This document shows, piece by piece, positions 17,600 through 27,186 of a stretch of DNA of 64,000 nucleotides (positions within the stretch are counted from its first letter, which is position 1; each line of letters opens with the position of its first letter). The notes beneath the pieces are model-generated. The model made no database searches and was not told the DNA's origin. It saw only the letters and a list, made by a program, of their open reading frames with translations. The DNA is from JAWRCU01 sp033542235. Lineage in GTDB: Bacteria; Pseudomonadota; Alphaproteobacteria; Rhizobiales; Rhizobiaceae. The stretch covers positions 645,084 through 709,083 of the forward strand of contig NZ_JAWRCU010000003.1 in assembly GCF_033542235.1 (NCBI RefSeq). Direction: 5' to 3'. A program made the translations under genes and the position numbers.

Positions 17600-17671
17600 C
17601 ACTGCGATTATCTCTTGTTCTACGCATCGGATTTTCCGAAAACCGCTTCTCACTTTTCGGTCCGATGCGCT
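17600..17671 (-). repeat. GCATCGGACCGAAAAGTG palindromic repeat, family B
   Basis: On the minus strand it reads GCGCATCGGACCGAAAAGTG, then GGTTTTCGGAAAATCCGATG, then a tail with AACAAGAGATAATC. The two GCATCGG arms pair, with an inner ACCGAAAA/TTTTCGG pairing. It lies between the acetyltransferase gene and ppa. Confidence 0.8.
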
Positions 17672-17766
17672 AAATCAGCACGCTCTCACATTGGTCGGCA
17701 TGGCGGGTTGCCTGGCGCCGGCTGGAAAGCTATTCGCTCGCCCTACAAAACGAGAGGGCCAGTTGC

Positions 17767-18297
17767 ATGCGAATCGACGCGATTGAGATCGGCAAGAATC
17801 CGCCGGAAGACGTGAACGTCATCATCGAAGTCCCGGTCGGGGGCGAGCCCATCAAATACGAGCTCGACAAGAAGGCTGGCACGCTGATCGTCGACCGCTT
17901 CCTTTATACGTCGATGCGCTACCCCGGCAATTACGGCTTCGTGCCACATACGCTTTCAGGCGACGGCGACCCGATCGATGTGCTGGTCTGCAACACGCGC
18001 GCGCTCGTGCCCGGCTGCGTGATCAATGTGCGGCCGATCGGCGTGCTGATCATGGAAGACAATGCCGGCGAGGACGAGAAGGTGATCGCCGTACCGTCGC
18101 CGCACCTCACCAAGCGCTATGAGAAAGTGCTCAACTACACGGACCTGCCGGCGATCACGCTCGAGCAGGTCACCCATTTCTTCGAGCACTACAAGGATCT
18201 GGAGCCCGGCAAATGGGTGAAGATCGGCGGCTGGCACGATGCGGACTATGCCAGGAACATGATTCGCGAGGCGATCGAACGCGCGAAGAAGGGATAA
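17767..18297 (+). CDS. ppa: Inorganic pyrophosphatase, family I
   Basis: A soluble 176-residue enzyme that hydrolyses pyrophosphate to phosphate with magnesium, pulling biosynthetic reactions forward. The active-site signature DGDPIDVLV is near residue 66, preceded by RYPGNYGFVPHTL, with the later EDEKVIAVP and KRYEKVLNYTDLP stretches that complete the metal site. Length is standard for bacterial PPase. Free-standing, with a family B repeat upstream. Confidence 0.97.
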   Translation: MRIDAIEIGKNPPEDVNVIIEVPVGGEPIKYELDKKAGTLIVDRFLYTSMRYPGNYGFVPHTLSGDGDPIDVLVCNTRALVPGCVINVRPIGVLIMEDNAGEDEKVIAVPSPHLTKRYEKVLNYTDLPAITLEQVTHFFEHYKDLEPGKWVKIGGWHDADYARNMIREAIERAKKG

Positions 18298-18352
18298 GGG
18301 TAGGAGCAGGGGGCAGCTTACTGTCCTCGGACTCTCCGCCCGGCAATTCTCA

Positions 18353-18943
18353 TCAATTCTCCTGACGCAGGAATGCCGGCATGGGCTCGCCAACCAGGAC
18401 GCGCTCATCGCCGCCGCACTGGAAGCCGCGTGCCTGCTCGTCGGCGATTTTGCGCGCCGTGTCGTTGGCCTGAGGATTGCCGGTTGCAAGCACGAGACCT
18501 ACGGCGCAGCCGTCCTGTTCCTCGACCTGGCCTACCTTGGCGACGACGAGCACCTCCGTCTTCTTGTCCGGATTGTCTGGGTCATCGCTGACCGACCAGC
18601 GATGGATGGTGGCGAAAGGAATTGTTCGGTCGCCGTTCTTGGCGATGCGCCATTCGACCTTTGGTCCGCTGGAATTGAAGGCGGAGAAGCTCTCCCACGC
18701 GCGTTTGCCCGCTTTCGGGAAACCGTAATAGACCGTCTCCCGCGCATCATCCGCATAGATGAGGACCGGATAGCCGCCATAGCCATTGCAGACGAAGTCG
18801 GTGAACATGCCGTCGCCTTCGTCGGAATCTGCGATCGTGCAGTCCTTCTCGACGTTGATTTCGGTGTAAACGCTGGTGACCTCTTCGGCGCCCGCGGCGT
18901 GCACCAGGCCCAAAAACATCAGCCCTGTCATCAAAACGCGCAT
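18353..18943 (-). CDS. Exported hypothetical protein
   Basis: A 196-residue protein with a signal peptide (MRVLMTGLMFLGLVHAAGA, cut before EEVTS). The mature part has four cysteines, the first two in KDCTIADSDEGDG and FVCNGYGGYPVLIY and later ones in DGCAVGL and FQCGGDERVLV, which suggests two disulfides in the periplasm. No known domain recognised; similar proteins occur in rhizobia. It is monocistronic, followed by ppa in convergent orientation. Confidence 0.65.
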   Translation of the reverse strand: MRVLMTGLMFLGLVHAAGAEEVTSVYTEINVEKDCTIADSDEGDGMFTDFVCNGYGGYPVLIYADDARETVYYGFPKAGKRAWESFSAFNSSGPKVEWRIAKNGDRTIPFATIHRWSVSDDPDNPDKKTEVLVVAKVGQVEEQDGCAVGLVLATGNPQANDTARKIADEQARGFQCGGDERVLVGEPMPAFLRQEN

Positions 18944-18997
18944 CGTGGCCTCCCTCCGAATTTCGGAGGAGACTAGCCGGTTATTTTAATGGAACCT

Positions 18998-19122
18998 AGA
19001 GCATCGGACCGAACCGAAGGACCGCGTCAGCGAAAAGTGCCTAGCGGTTTTCGGTCGAATTCGATGCTTAAACAAAGAGATAGAGCGGCGTGGCGGTTCA
19101 ATTTAAACGCACCCCGCTCTAG
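18998..19122 (+). repeat. GCATCGGACCG palindromic repeat, family B, full length
   Basis: Begins AGAGCATCGGACCG, has GCGGTTTTCGGTCGAATTCG and a second half TTAAACAAAGAGATAGAGCG ending CCGCTCTAG. Relative to the other copies it carries about 20 extra bases in the first arm. Its last bases form the TAG stop codon (19119-19121) of the DUF167 gene read on the minus strand. Confidence 0.85.
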
Positions 19123-19433
19123 CCGGCGAGCTCGCGAAGCCGCGCAGCGATCGTCTCCGGATCGCCCGAAATCCGCAGCGTCTTCAATCGCTGCGTTGCG
19201 CCGGCGCTGACGCTGACCGTCGAGCGCGGCACTTCAAGCCACCCGGCGACAAGCCTTTCCAAGGCGTCGTTCGCCTTGCCTTTATCGGGAAGAGCGCGCA
19301 CGCGTGCGGCCAGATGCTCGCGACCGTCGGCGGCCGTCTCGACGCTCCCGATCTCGTCCTTCGCGGCACGTGGAGTGAGGCGCACGAACAGCTCGACGCC
19401 GTTCCTGGCAAGCCGGAAATGCCCACCAGGCAT
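19119..19433 (-). CDS. DUF167 / YggU family protein
   Basis: A 104-residue protein of the DUF167 family, a small alpha/beta fold of unknown function. The core is LFVRLTPRAAKDEIG near residue 15, then LAARVRALPDKGKANDALE and the end with LEVPRSTVSVSAGATQRLKT. It directly follows yggT (six-base gap), the usual pairing (yggT-yggU). Its stop codon is contributed by the palindromic repeat at 18998-19122, so the original C-terminus may have been slightly different. Confidence 0.92.
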   Translation of the reverse strand: MPGGHFRLARNGVELFVRLTPRAAKDEIGSVETAADGREHLAARVRALPDKGKANDALERLVAGWLEVPRSTVSVSAGATQRLKTLRISGDPETIAARLRELAG

Positions 19434-19439
19434 AGCCGT

Positions 19440-19730
19440 TCAGAGGACCGCCGGCGCCAGGGTGGTGAGGATGAATTGGCGCACAAAGAAGATGATCAGC
19501 AGCAGGATGATGGGCGAAATGTCGATGCCGCCGAGATCGGGCAGCACGCGACGGATCGGCCTCAGCGCTGGCTCGGTGACCCGGTACAGGAAGTCGCCGA
19601 CCATCCCGACCACCTGGTTGCGCGAATTCACGACGTTGAACGCATAGAGCCAGGAGAAGATCGCTGCCGCGATCAACAGCCACCAATAGATGTCCAGCGC
19701 AAGCACGATGGTCTGGATGAGCGCAAGCAT
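19440..19730 (-). CDS. YggT family membrane protein
   Basis: A 96-residue integral membrane protein with two hydrophobic segments (residues about 5-25 and 70-92) and between them the YggT motif RVTEPALRPIRRVLPDLGGI followed by DISPIILLLIIFFVRQF. I chose the ATG at 19730, preceded by AAGGAGACC. YggT proteins are linked to cell-division/envelope functions and osmotic stress, but the mechanism is unclear. It is co-transcribed with the DUF167 gene. Confidence 0.92.
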   Translation of the reverse strand: MLALIQTIVLALDIYWWLLIAAAIFSWLYAFNVVNSRNQVVGMVGDFLYRVTEPALRPIRRVLPDLGGIDISPIILLLIIFFVRQFILTTLAPAVL

Positions 19731-19888
19731 GAGGGTCTCCTTCGGTCCGGCGACATGTACCCATTGAGCACGAAGCGGGCAAGCCTGCGGCGCCAGCAGC
19801 CTTCGGCACTGTGCCACCCGCTGCAAGGGTCTTCGCTTCGCTTGACAGGGACCGGCGGCGAACACTAAATGCCCGCCATCCGCTGAAC

Positions 19889-19964
19889 GGGGCTGTAGCT
19901 CAGCTGGGAGAGCGCATCGTTCGCAATGATGAGGTCAGGGGTTCGATCCCCCTCAGCTCCACCA
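19889..19964 (+). tRNA. tRNA-Ala (anticodon CGC)
   Basis: A 76-base cloverleaf. The acceptor stem GGGGCTG pairs with CAGCTCC and shows the G3-U70 pair that identifies alanine tRNAs. The D-arm is AGCTCAGCTGGGAGAGC, the anticodon arm CATCG-TTCGCAA-TGATG gives CGC, the T-loop is GTTCGATC, and CCA is encoded. Confidence 0.97.
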
Positions 19965-20087
19965 GCGGGATTTTCCAAAAGCCAGCCTGCAACGTGCCCG
20001 GTGCCCTGCTCCGATATGAGCTTCGGCCCTTTACAACCTAGCCTGCATCGCTAGGTTGCGCGCGCACCATTGCCTGGTGGTAAGATC

Positions 20088-20504
20088 ATGATTGCCCGCG
20101 CTCTCTTCGGCCTCCTGCTGGCGGCCCCACTCGCGATGCCTTTATCGGCTCTCGCGCAGGACGATCTCGTCCCGATGGATACGACGGGCGTCGATCCCGA
20201 CTTGCTGAAGGACATGTATGGGCCCTGGGTGATCGTCGACGAATCCGGCGACAAGAGCTGCAACGTGGTGCTGCAGGACGAGCCTACGATCGGCGGTTCG
20301 GTCATCGATGTCGATCCGGCCTGCGCTAAGGTCTTCCCGATCATGGATGAGATTACCGCCTGGCGGCTGATGCAGGGCTGGGGCATCGACCTTGTCGATG
20401 CGACGCGCAAGACGCGTGTGCGCTTCACAACCCCGGATGACGCATATGTCGCCTACCCGGAGGTTGACGGCATCTCCACGATCCTGCAGCCGGTAAGGGA
20501 GTAG
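20088..20504 (+). CDS. Putative AprI/Inh-type metalloprotease inhibitor-like protein
   Basis: A 138-residue exported protein with a signal peptide (IARALFGLLLAAPLAMPLSALAQ region). The mature part has YGPWVIVDESGDKSCNVVL, a pair of Cys (KSC and DPAC) and the closing beta pattern of the small beta-barrel Inh inhibitors, which block secreted serralysin-type proteases. No protease gene lies nearby. I chose the ATG at 20088 with GGTGGTAAG upstream; a TTG lies 18 bases upstream. Family call rests on fold pattern and length. Confidence 0.65.
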   Translation: MIARALFGLLLAAPLAMPLSALAQDDLVPMDTTGVDPDLLKDMYGPWVIVDESGDKSCNVVLQDEPTIGGSVIDVDPACAKVFPIMDEITAWRLMQGWGIDLVDATRKTRVRFTTPDDAYVAYPEVDGISTILQPVRE

Positions 20505-20666
20505 ATTTCAGGCGCGTTCGGCGTCGAATGGATAATGATTTTCTCACCCAACGCGGGTTTTTCGAACGCATCGCGCCGCCAAATCGGCTAAGAACCTGCC
20601 GACCGGACCAGCGCCCACCGTGGGAGTGCCCCGCCGGCCAGCGCCATTCCAACGGGGCACCCAATC

Positions 20667-21908
20667 ATGACCGCCGATATCGAGGCCACATCCCAGAACC
20701 ACTACGCCGCGTTCCGCCATGGCGCGTTCCTGCGCTTCTGGGCGGCGCGGTTCCTGACGACCTTCGCGGCGCAGATCGTCTCCGTTGCGGTGGGTTGGCA
20801 GGTTTATGACCTCACCCGCAGTCCGTTCGATCTGGGCCTGGTCGGCGTGATCCAGTTCATCCCTTCGCTTCTTCTGGTGCTGGTGACTGGGGCCGTCTCC
20901 GACCGCTTCGGACGGCGGCTGATCATGGGGCTCGCCTCCTTCCTCGAGGCGCTCTGCGCTCTGGCGCTTTTCGCGCTTGCTTTCCGCGGCCTTTCCGGGC
21001 CGCTGCCGATCTTCGTCGTGCTCGTCGTTTTCGGCACGGCCCGCGCCTTCTTCGGGCCGGCGTCGTCCTCGCTCGTCGCCAATCTCGTGCCGGCCAAGGA
21101 CTTTGCGAATGCAGTGGCCTGGAATTCCTCGGCCTGGCAGACCGCGACGATCGTCGGCCCTGTCGCGGGCGGCCTGCTCTACGGTGTGGCTGCAGGGGCC
21201 GCGTATGGGGCCGCCGCGCTTCTGATGCTGATCGCCGGGCTGCTCGTTCTGTCGATCCCGAAGCCCGAACAGCGCACCGCGACTGAGAAACCGACGCTGG
21301 ACACGCTGTTCGCAGGCTTCGGCTATATCCGGCGAGAGAAAGTCGTGCTCGGCGCGATCTCGCTGGATCTCTTTGCCGTGCTGCTCTCGGGCGCCACGGC
21401 GCTGCTGCCGGTCTATGCTCGCGACATCCTCGAGCTCGGCCCTTGGGGGCTCGGCATGCTTCGCGCCGCGCCCAGCGTCGGCGCGATCTTCGTGGCGCTG
21501 TGGCTCGCCCGACGCCCGATCCGCGACCATGCCGGGCTGATGATGCTCATCGCCGTCGTCGTGTGGGGCTCGCTCACCACCGTCTTCGGGGTCTCGACAT
21601 TCCCGTGGCTGTCGATTGCGATGCTAGCCTTGATGGGTGCGGCCGACATGGTGAGCGTCTATGTCCGCGAGACTCTGATCCAGCTGTGGACGCCGGATGA
21701 GCTGCGCGGGCGGGTCAATGCCGTGAACCAGGTTTTCGTGGGCGCCTCCAACGAGGTCGGCGAATTCCGCGCCGGCATGATGGCTGCCGGGATCGGCACG
21801 ATGCCGGCCGTCGTGTTCGGCGGCGTCGGCGCGGTGGCTGTCGCGGGGCTCTGGGCTTGGCTTTTCCCTGAGCTCCGCAAGGTCCGTCACCTGAACAGCA
21901 GGGCGTGA
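20667..21908 (+). CDS. MFS transporter, EntS-like
   Basis: A 413-residue protein with about twelve hydrophobic segments. Motif A appears as GAVSDRFGRRLIMGLASF near residue 75, and the N-terminal half has FLRFWAARFLTTFAAQIVSV, as in the enterobactin exporter EntS and related MFS_3 exporters. The conserved ETLIQLWTPDELRGRVNAVN near residue 333 also fits that family. Substrate unknown; no siderophore genes are visible nearby. Confidence 0.9.
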   Translation: MTADIEATSQNHYAAFRHGAFLRFWAARFLTTFAAQIVSVAVGWQVYDLTRSPFDLGLVGVIQFIPSLLLVLVTGAVSDRFGRRLIMGLASFLEALCALALFALAFRGLSGPLPIFVVLVVFGTARAFFGPASSSLVANLVPAKDFANAVAWNSSAWQTATIVGPVAGGLLYGVAAGAAYGAAALLMLIAGLLVLSIPKPEQRTATEKPTLDTLFAGFGYIRREKVVLGAISLDLFAVLLSGATALLPVYARDILELGPWGLGMLRAAPSVGAIFVALWLARRPIRDHAGLMMLIAVVVWGSLTTVFGVSTFPWLSIAMLALMGAADMVSVYVRETLIQLWTPDELRGRVNAVNQVFVGASNEVGEFRAGMMAAGIGTMPAVVFGGVGAVAVAGLWAWLFPELRKVRHLNSRA

Positions 21909-22090
21909 CCGATTTCCAGCGGTCGATCACGACGGTAAGGGGAGGCGCCGGCTGGCCCGGCGCAGCCATGCTTGGCGGGAAAAACTTTCCAATAGGGTCG
22001 CGGAAAAAGAACCGAGCGAGCCTTTCTTCGCCGGTTGTTTCATTTCAGAAGCGTCGTTCTTCATTGTTCCTTTGAGCCTCCGCAACCATC

Positions 22091-23242
22091 TTGTCCAAGC
22101 GACCAAAACCTCACGGAGCGATACCGTCTCGGTGGATCGACCGGTTATTCGTCCCGATCCTTGCCGGAGCAACGCTGCGTGAGAGGCTTGTCGCCTGCTT
22201 CGGGGCATTGCTCGGAATCGGGTTCACCGCTCTTGTCTGCCGATATCTGTTTGGCAACGATTCCCATCTGCCGATGATTGTTGCACCGATGGGAGCCTCG
22301 GCGGTGCTGGTGTTTGCGATCCCCGCAAGTCCGCTTGCCCAGCCCTGGCCGGTAATCGGCGGCAACGCCATTTCCGCTCTGGTTGGCGTGATGGTTGCCA
22401 AGCTTGTCGGAGAGCCCTTGCTCGCTGCCGCGCTTGCGGTTTCGCTGGCAATAGCCGCGATGTCGTTCACGCGATCGCTGCATCCGCCAGGCGGCGCGGC
22501 CGCACTGACGGCCGTGATCGGAGGCCAGTCGGTTGCGAGCCTTGGGTTTTTGTTCCCGTTCGCGCCTGTGGCGCTCAACGCTGCGGTCCTGGTCGCAATG
22601 GGAATCGGCTTCCACAATCTTGCCCGGCGTCAATATCCGCATTTCGCCGCGCCGGCGCCGGTCAACACGCATCTCACCGCCGATGTGCCGTCGCAGTTGC
22701 GGGTGGGCTTTCGGGAGGCGGATGTTGACGCCGCGCTTTCGACGCTTGGCGAAACCTTCGATATCGATCGAGGCGATCTCGACCGACTGCTGCGTGAGGT
22801 TGCGTTCCAGGCGGGGATTCGAAGTCGCGGACCACTCCTCTGTTCAGACGTCATGTCGAGGGATGTCGTTTCGGTGAGCAAGGACGCGCAAACCACCGAA
22901 GCCCGAGCTCTGCTGCTTCGCCACAATATCAGGACCTTGCCGGTGGTGGATGAAGCAGGCCGGCTGGCGGGGATTGTAGGGTTGCGCGACCTGGCGCTGG
23001 CTGACTTGAGCATCGAACGCTCGATAGCGCCGGCGGCCGAGGCCTTCCCTCAGGATGAGGCGCTTGCCCTCCTGCCGGTGCTGACCGATGGCCGCACTCA
23101 TGCCGTCGTTATTGTTGACGCCGGGCGGAAGGTTCTGGGCCTGGTCACGCAGACCGATTTGCTGGCGGCCGTGGCAGGAATGCCCGCCATCACAGACGCG
23201 TCCGTCGGGGCCGTGCCGCCGAGAATGGCAATGAATGGCTAG
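22091..23242 (+). CDS. HPP family membrane protein with two CBS domains
   Basis: A 383-residue protein. The N-terminal half has four to five hydrophobic segments and the HPP block MTRSLHPPGGAAALTAVIG-like sequence (here FTRSLHPPGGAAALTAVIGG) near residue 134. The C-terminal third is a CBS pair, MSRDVVSVSKDAQTTEARAL and HNIRTLPVVDEAGRLAGIVG, with a second CBS ending GLVTQTDLLAAV, which would bind an adenine nucleotide. HPP proteins have been proposed to transport nitrite in plastids; that role is unproven here. The start is a TTG. Its TAG stop shares CTAG with the stop of the convergent cyclase gene. Confidence 0.88.
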   Translation: MSKRPKPHGAIPSRWIDRLFVPILAGATLRERLVACFGALLGIGFTALVCRYLFGNDSHLPMIVAPMGASAVLVFAIPASPLAQPWPVIGGNAISALVGVMVAKLVGEPLLAAALAVSLAIAAMSFTRSLHPPGGAAALTAVIGGQSVASLGFLFPFAPVALNAAVLVAMGIGFHNLARRQYPHFAAPAPVNTHLTADVPSQLRVGFREADVDAALSTLGETFDIDRGDLDRLLREVAFQAGIRSRGPLLCSDVMSRDVVSVSKDAQTTEARALLLRHNIRTLPVVDEAGRLAGIVGLRDLALADLSIERSIAPAAEAFPQDEALALLPVLTDGRTHAVVIVDAGRKVLGLVTQTDLLAAVAGMPAITDASVGAVPPRMAMNG

Positions 23243-24168
23243 GCCGTCGACCCACCCCACATGTGTGGCGCGAAGACCTCGATCGGCTCGGCGATGCCCT
23301 TCACGGGATGACGGCCGCATGACTGGAAACGGCGGCCGCCTTGCTCCCAGCCTTCGACGAAGGCGGCGCTGACCAGCACCGGCTGATCGACCGTGCGCGT
23401 CAACGTCTCGACGCGGAACACGAAATTGACGGCGTCGCCAAGCGCCGTGCTGATCCCCTTCCCCATCGGGCCGAGCGCGACGGTCCCGACATGCAGTCCG
23501 ATGCGACAATCGAGCGCGATGCCATGCCTCGCTTTGAGGAGGATGCGCGTCGGCGAGCCCGGCTCGACCTCGACCTTGCGCATATCCTCCGCGGCGACGA
23601 GGGCCTTCGCGCGCGTTTCCACGTCGATGCCATGCCAGTAGGCGAACACACAGTCGCCGATGAATTTGTCGATCGAGGCTCCATGCCGCCTCAGGATCAA
23701 CTGGCAGTCCGCGTACCATTCGCGCAGCAGAGACGCAACTTGTTCCGGGCTCAGCTCCCTGCCGATACGGGTGAAGTCGCGCAGGTCGGCGACGAGCAAG
23801 GTGACGGCCTGGCTGGCAAGTGGACCCTGCCGCGGGATGGAAATCTCGGTCCGCTCGATTGCGGGAGGCTCGGAAGCCGGCACCCTGCCGCTCTGCAGAA
23901 AGACCAGCACCGAGCTGCCGAGCTGCAGGCGGTCGCCATGGCGCAGCACGCGCGGCGCGGTGAGCGCCATATCGTTGACGAAGCTGCCGTTGACACTGCC
24001 GAGATCGACCAGCCAGTAGTCGAGGTTCTCGCGTCTGATGGTAGCGTGCTGGCGCGAGATGCCGGCGTCGCTAAGGCGAAGGGTCACGCCCTCACCGCGC
24101 CCGATCAGTGTGAAATCGTCGAGCGTATGCACTTCCCCACTCGCCAGATCCCTGAGGAACGCGGGCAC
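23239..24168 (-). CDS. FHA domain-adenylate cyclase fusion
   Basis: A 309-residue protein. Residues 1-95 form a forkhead-associated domain (LIGRGEGVTLRLSDAGISRQ with the Ser-Arg-x-His signature, then LGSVNGSFVND), which binds phosphothreonine peptides. Residues about 115-300 form a class III cyclase. Both metal Asp are present (VADLRDFT and IGDCVFAYW), the substrate Lys is in IDKFIGD, and the transition-state Asn-Arg pair is in GDAVNFVFRVE. It should therefore be catalytically active on ATP. The start is GTG. It is the last gene of the minus-strand series and ends at a stop sharing CTAG with the HPP gene. Confidence 0.9.
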   Translation of the reverse strand: MPAFLRDLASGEVHTLDDFTLIGRGEGVTLRLSDAGISRQHATIRRENLDYWLVDLGSVNGSFVNDMALTAPRVLRHGDRLQLGSSVLVFLQSGRVPASEPPAIERTEISIPRQGPLASQAVTLLVADLRDFTRIGRELSPEQVASLLREWYADCQLILRRHGASIDKFIGDCVFAYWHGIDVETRAKALVAAEDMRKVEVEPGSPTRILLKARHGIALDCRIGLHVGTVALGPMGKGISTALGDAVNFVFRVETLTRTVDQPVLVSAAFVEGWEQGGRRFQSCGRHPVKGIAEPIEVFAPHMWGGSTA

Positions 24169-24264
24169 CTTGATAAACCTCTCCGTTGCAGGTCACGCCT
24201 CCGCTGCGCGCCTGTCCACTGCTGCCGCCCTCATTATGAGTTGCCGCAACGGTATCCGTCCAGA

Positions 24265-25002
<738 letters not shown>

Positions 25003-25012
25003 CGCGCCTTCC

Positions 25013-25501
25013 TCATTCGTTGACACCGGGGCCATCGGCGGCGCCGGCGATGCTAGCCTTGATGTGCTGGCGCGCCGCGATGCGGTCGCGGCTGTCGACG
25101 CCGATCAGCTCGGCGATCCGCCAGACCGTGTTGTCCTCGAGCTCGTCCGCGCGGCCGTCAGCATAGGCCATGGTCCACAACAGCCCGATGAACTGCAGGC
25201 GCTGGTCGGCATCGAGATGGCGCTTCAGGACGCGCGTGAAGGCATAGAGGTCGATCGCTTCGCGGTCGGCTTCCTCGCCAGCGGCGATCAGCGCATCGAG
25301 CTCCCCGCCTGTGACCGAATAGGCCTCCGACAGGACAGAGCGCAGCTTCGCCTTCTCGACGTCCTGCAGCACGCCGTCGGCATTGACGACATGGAACATC
25401 AGTGCCGCCGCTGCGACGCGCGGATCCTCGGCCGATGGAAGGCGGCGACTGCTCCCTGCCTCGGGAAGGTTCTTCAGGAAAGAGATCAGGCGATCGAGCA
25501 T
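25013..25501 (-). CDS. TerB family tellurite resistance-like protein
   Basis: A 162-residue helical protein. The TerB/DjlA-like region runs from AALMFHVVNADGVLQDVEKA (with the metal-type Asp) to LIGLLWTMAYADGRADELED, two acidic pairs that are typical of the family. I chose the ATG at MLDRLISFLKNLPE. It lies 61 bases after hemY-like and ten before the glutamine amidotransferase. TerB-like proteins bind calcium in tellurite operons, but no other ter gene is present here, so a resistance role is doubtful. Confidence 0.82.
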   Translation of the reverse strand: MLDRLISFLKNLPEAGSSRRLPSAEDPRVAAAALMFHVVNADGVLQDVEKAKLRSVLSEAYSVTGGELDALIAAGEEADREAIDLYAFTRVLKRHLDADQRLQFIGLLWTMAYADGRADELEDNTVWRIAELIGVDSRDRIAARQHIKASIAGAADGPGVNE

Positions 25502-25562
25502 CGGCCAGGTCCGGTATCGGCTCGTTGCAGCTTTCATGTGTGTCATATTGGTTTTTCGCCTG

Positions 25563-27170
25563 TCAGAACAACCGGAAACGCCGTCCTTCGTGGCTTTCCG
25601 CCCCCTTGCGGTCGACGCCGGGGTCGTCCGGCTGGTGTGGCGTGCTGTCCTCGTTGTCCGCCGCCTCATGCTGCACATTGGTCTTCACAGCATTCGGGGC
25701 GGGCTGAGGTGCCGGATTTGCACCCGGCTCGAGCGGTTTCTCTTCAGCGGGAGCGGACGGCTCGACCTTCAGCTCCGCGGCGTCCAGCACAACGGCAGTC
25801 TCGGCGTCGCTCTCCTCAGCGATACCCACCGGCAGCAGCGCGTTCCGAGCCAGGTCATCGTCCTGCTCGATCAGCGTACCGAGCCGCTCCACAGGCGCAC
25901 GCCACTCGAATGCGTCGAGCCTGCCGGTGACCGGAGAGATCGGTGCCCATTTGTCTGAGACGATGCCGTCTGCAACCCAGGCCGGGTCGCGCGGGGCACG
26001 CACGGCACGGGAGAGGTACTGCCGGATGCGGCCCTGATCGCCGCTCTCAGCCTCCTCTATGTCGGCAAGCAGCAAATAAGCCGCCTCGCGCGGCGCCATG
26101 CGGATCGCCGATTCCGCCTCGCTGCGCGCCAGCCTGGTGTCGCCGGCTTCGAGCGCGGCACGCGCCACAAGCAATGAGGACTCGGCATTGTTCTGGCGCA
26201 TCGACTGCAGCTTCTTGGCACGCGCCAGCCGATCGCCGGGCGCATCGGCCGGGCGCGCATGCACGTAAAGTGCGCCGACATCGGGATGCGGGTCGGAGCG
26301 CCACGCCGTTTCGAGGATCTTGGAGGCTTTGCGAAGGTCGTTCTGCTTGAGCAGCGCTTTGGCCGCGACGATCGCCCCCGGCGCAAAGCCCGGCAAAAGC
26401 TTGTCGGCTTCGAGCGCCGCTGCGCGGGCCGCGTTGGCGTCTGTGTCGAACAGCGCCTGTGCCTTGGCCGTGAGCAGCACGGCACGGCGCCGGTTTGCGG
26501 CCTCCCGCTCGATCTGCCGTGTCGACTTCTGGCTGTCGACGAGCTTCAGCGCGCCATCCCAATCGCCTGCGGCGACGCGCTCCTCGATGGTCGCATTAGC
26601 CGCCCAGGCGAGATGTGGCGCGATTTCGGCCGCGCGTCCTGCATAGTGGCGCGCCGCCGCCCGATCGCCGAGACGCTCTGCCTCCAGATGGAGCCCACGC
26701 AGGCCGAGCAGCCGCATCTCTGGGTCGTCCAGCATCGCCTCGAACTTGTTGCGCGCCGCTTCATGGTCGCCTTCGAGCAGCGAAGACTGGGCGTCGAGAA
26801 GCTGGATCAGCGGCTCGGTCTCGGAGCGGATAAGCTTTGCCGCTTCCTTGTTCATCTTTCGAGCGAGCACGCCATCGCCCGCTCCGGCAGCGACCATGCC
26901 CGTCGACAGCGCCTGATAGCCGCGGTCGCGGCGGCGCACGCGGAAATAGCGCGAGATCGTGTAAGGGCTGGTCCACACCGCCTTCAGCAACCACCAGACA
27001 ATCATTGCGGCGGCAATGGCGGCGACGGCGATCGTCGCCGCGACCATCAGGGAGACCTGGTATTGGTAACCCTGGAACGTAACGACAATGTCGCCGGGCC
27101 GGTCGGCAAGCCAGGCGAAGCCCAGATCGAGCACGAAGACGACGATTAGAAAGAGGAGAATACGGATCAT
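25563..27170 (-). CDS. hemY: HemY-like TPR membrane protein
   Basis: A 535-residue protein with two N-terminal membrane segments (residues about 3-23 and 42-65), the HemY_N domain with YTISRYFRVRRRDRGYQALS, and tetratricopeptide-like helical repeats up to about residue 430. The last 80 residues are Pro/Glu/Ala-rich and disordered. HemY of this type (distinct from the Gram-positive oxidase) is found in proteobacterial heme loci and its function is unknown. It lies 16 bases after the mitofilin-like gene. Confidence 0.9.
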   Translation of the reverse strand: MIRILLFLIVVFVLDLGFAWLADRPGDIVVTFQGYQYQVSLMVAATIAVAAIAAAMIVWWLLKAVWTSPYTISRYFRVRRRDRGYQALSTGMVAAGAGDGVLARKMNKEAAKLIRSETEPLIQLLDAQSSLLEGDHEAARNKFEAMLDDPEMRLLGLRGLHLEAERLGDRAAARHYAGRAAEIAPHLAWAANATIEERVAAGDWDGALKLVDSQKSTRQIEREAANRRRAVLLTAKAQALFDTDANAARAAALEADKLLPGFAPGAIVAAKALLKQNDLRKASKILETAWRSDPHPDVGALYVHARPADAPGDRLARAKKLQSMRQNNAESSLLVARAALEAGDTRLARSEAESAIRMAPREAAYLLLADIEEAESGDQGRIRQYLSRAVRAPRDPAWVADGIVSDKWAPISPVTGRLDAFEWRAPVERLGTLIEQDDDLARNALLPVGIAEESDAETAVVLDAAELKVEPSAPAEEKPLEPGANPAPQPAPNAVKTNVQHEAADNEDSTPHQPDDPGVDRKGAESHEGRRFRLF

Positions 27171-27186
27171 TCTGCCCGGCTCGCTC

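Noticed and set aside
20528..20809. Plus-strand frame of 93 codons before the EntS-like transporter
   Set aside because: It runs into the transporter's 5' end in another frame and is Arg/Pro-rich; no sign of a real protein.
25013..25501. Tellurite-resistance operon
   Set aside because: Only a TerB-like protein is present; no TerA, C, D, E or Z genes lie nearby.
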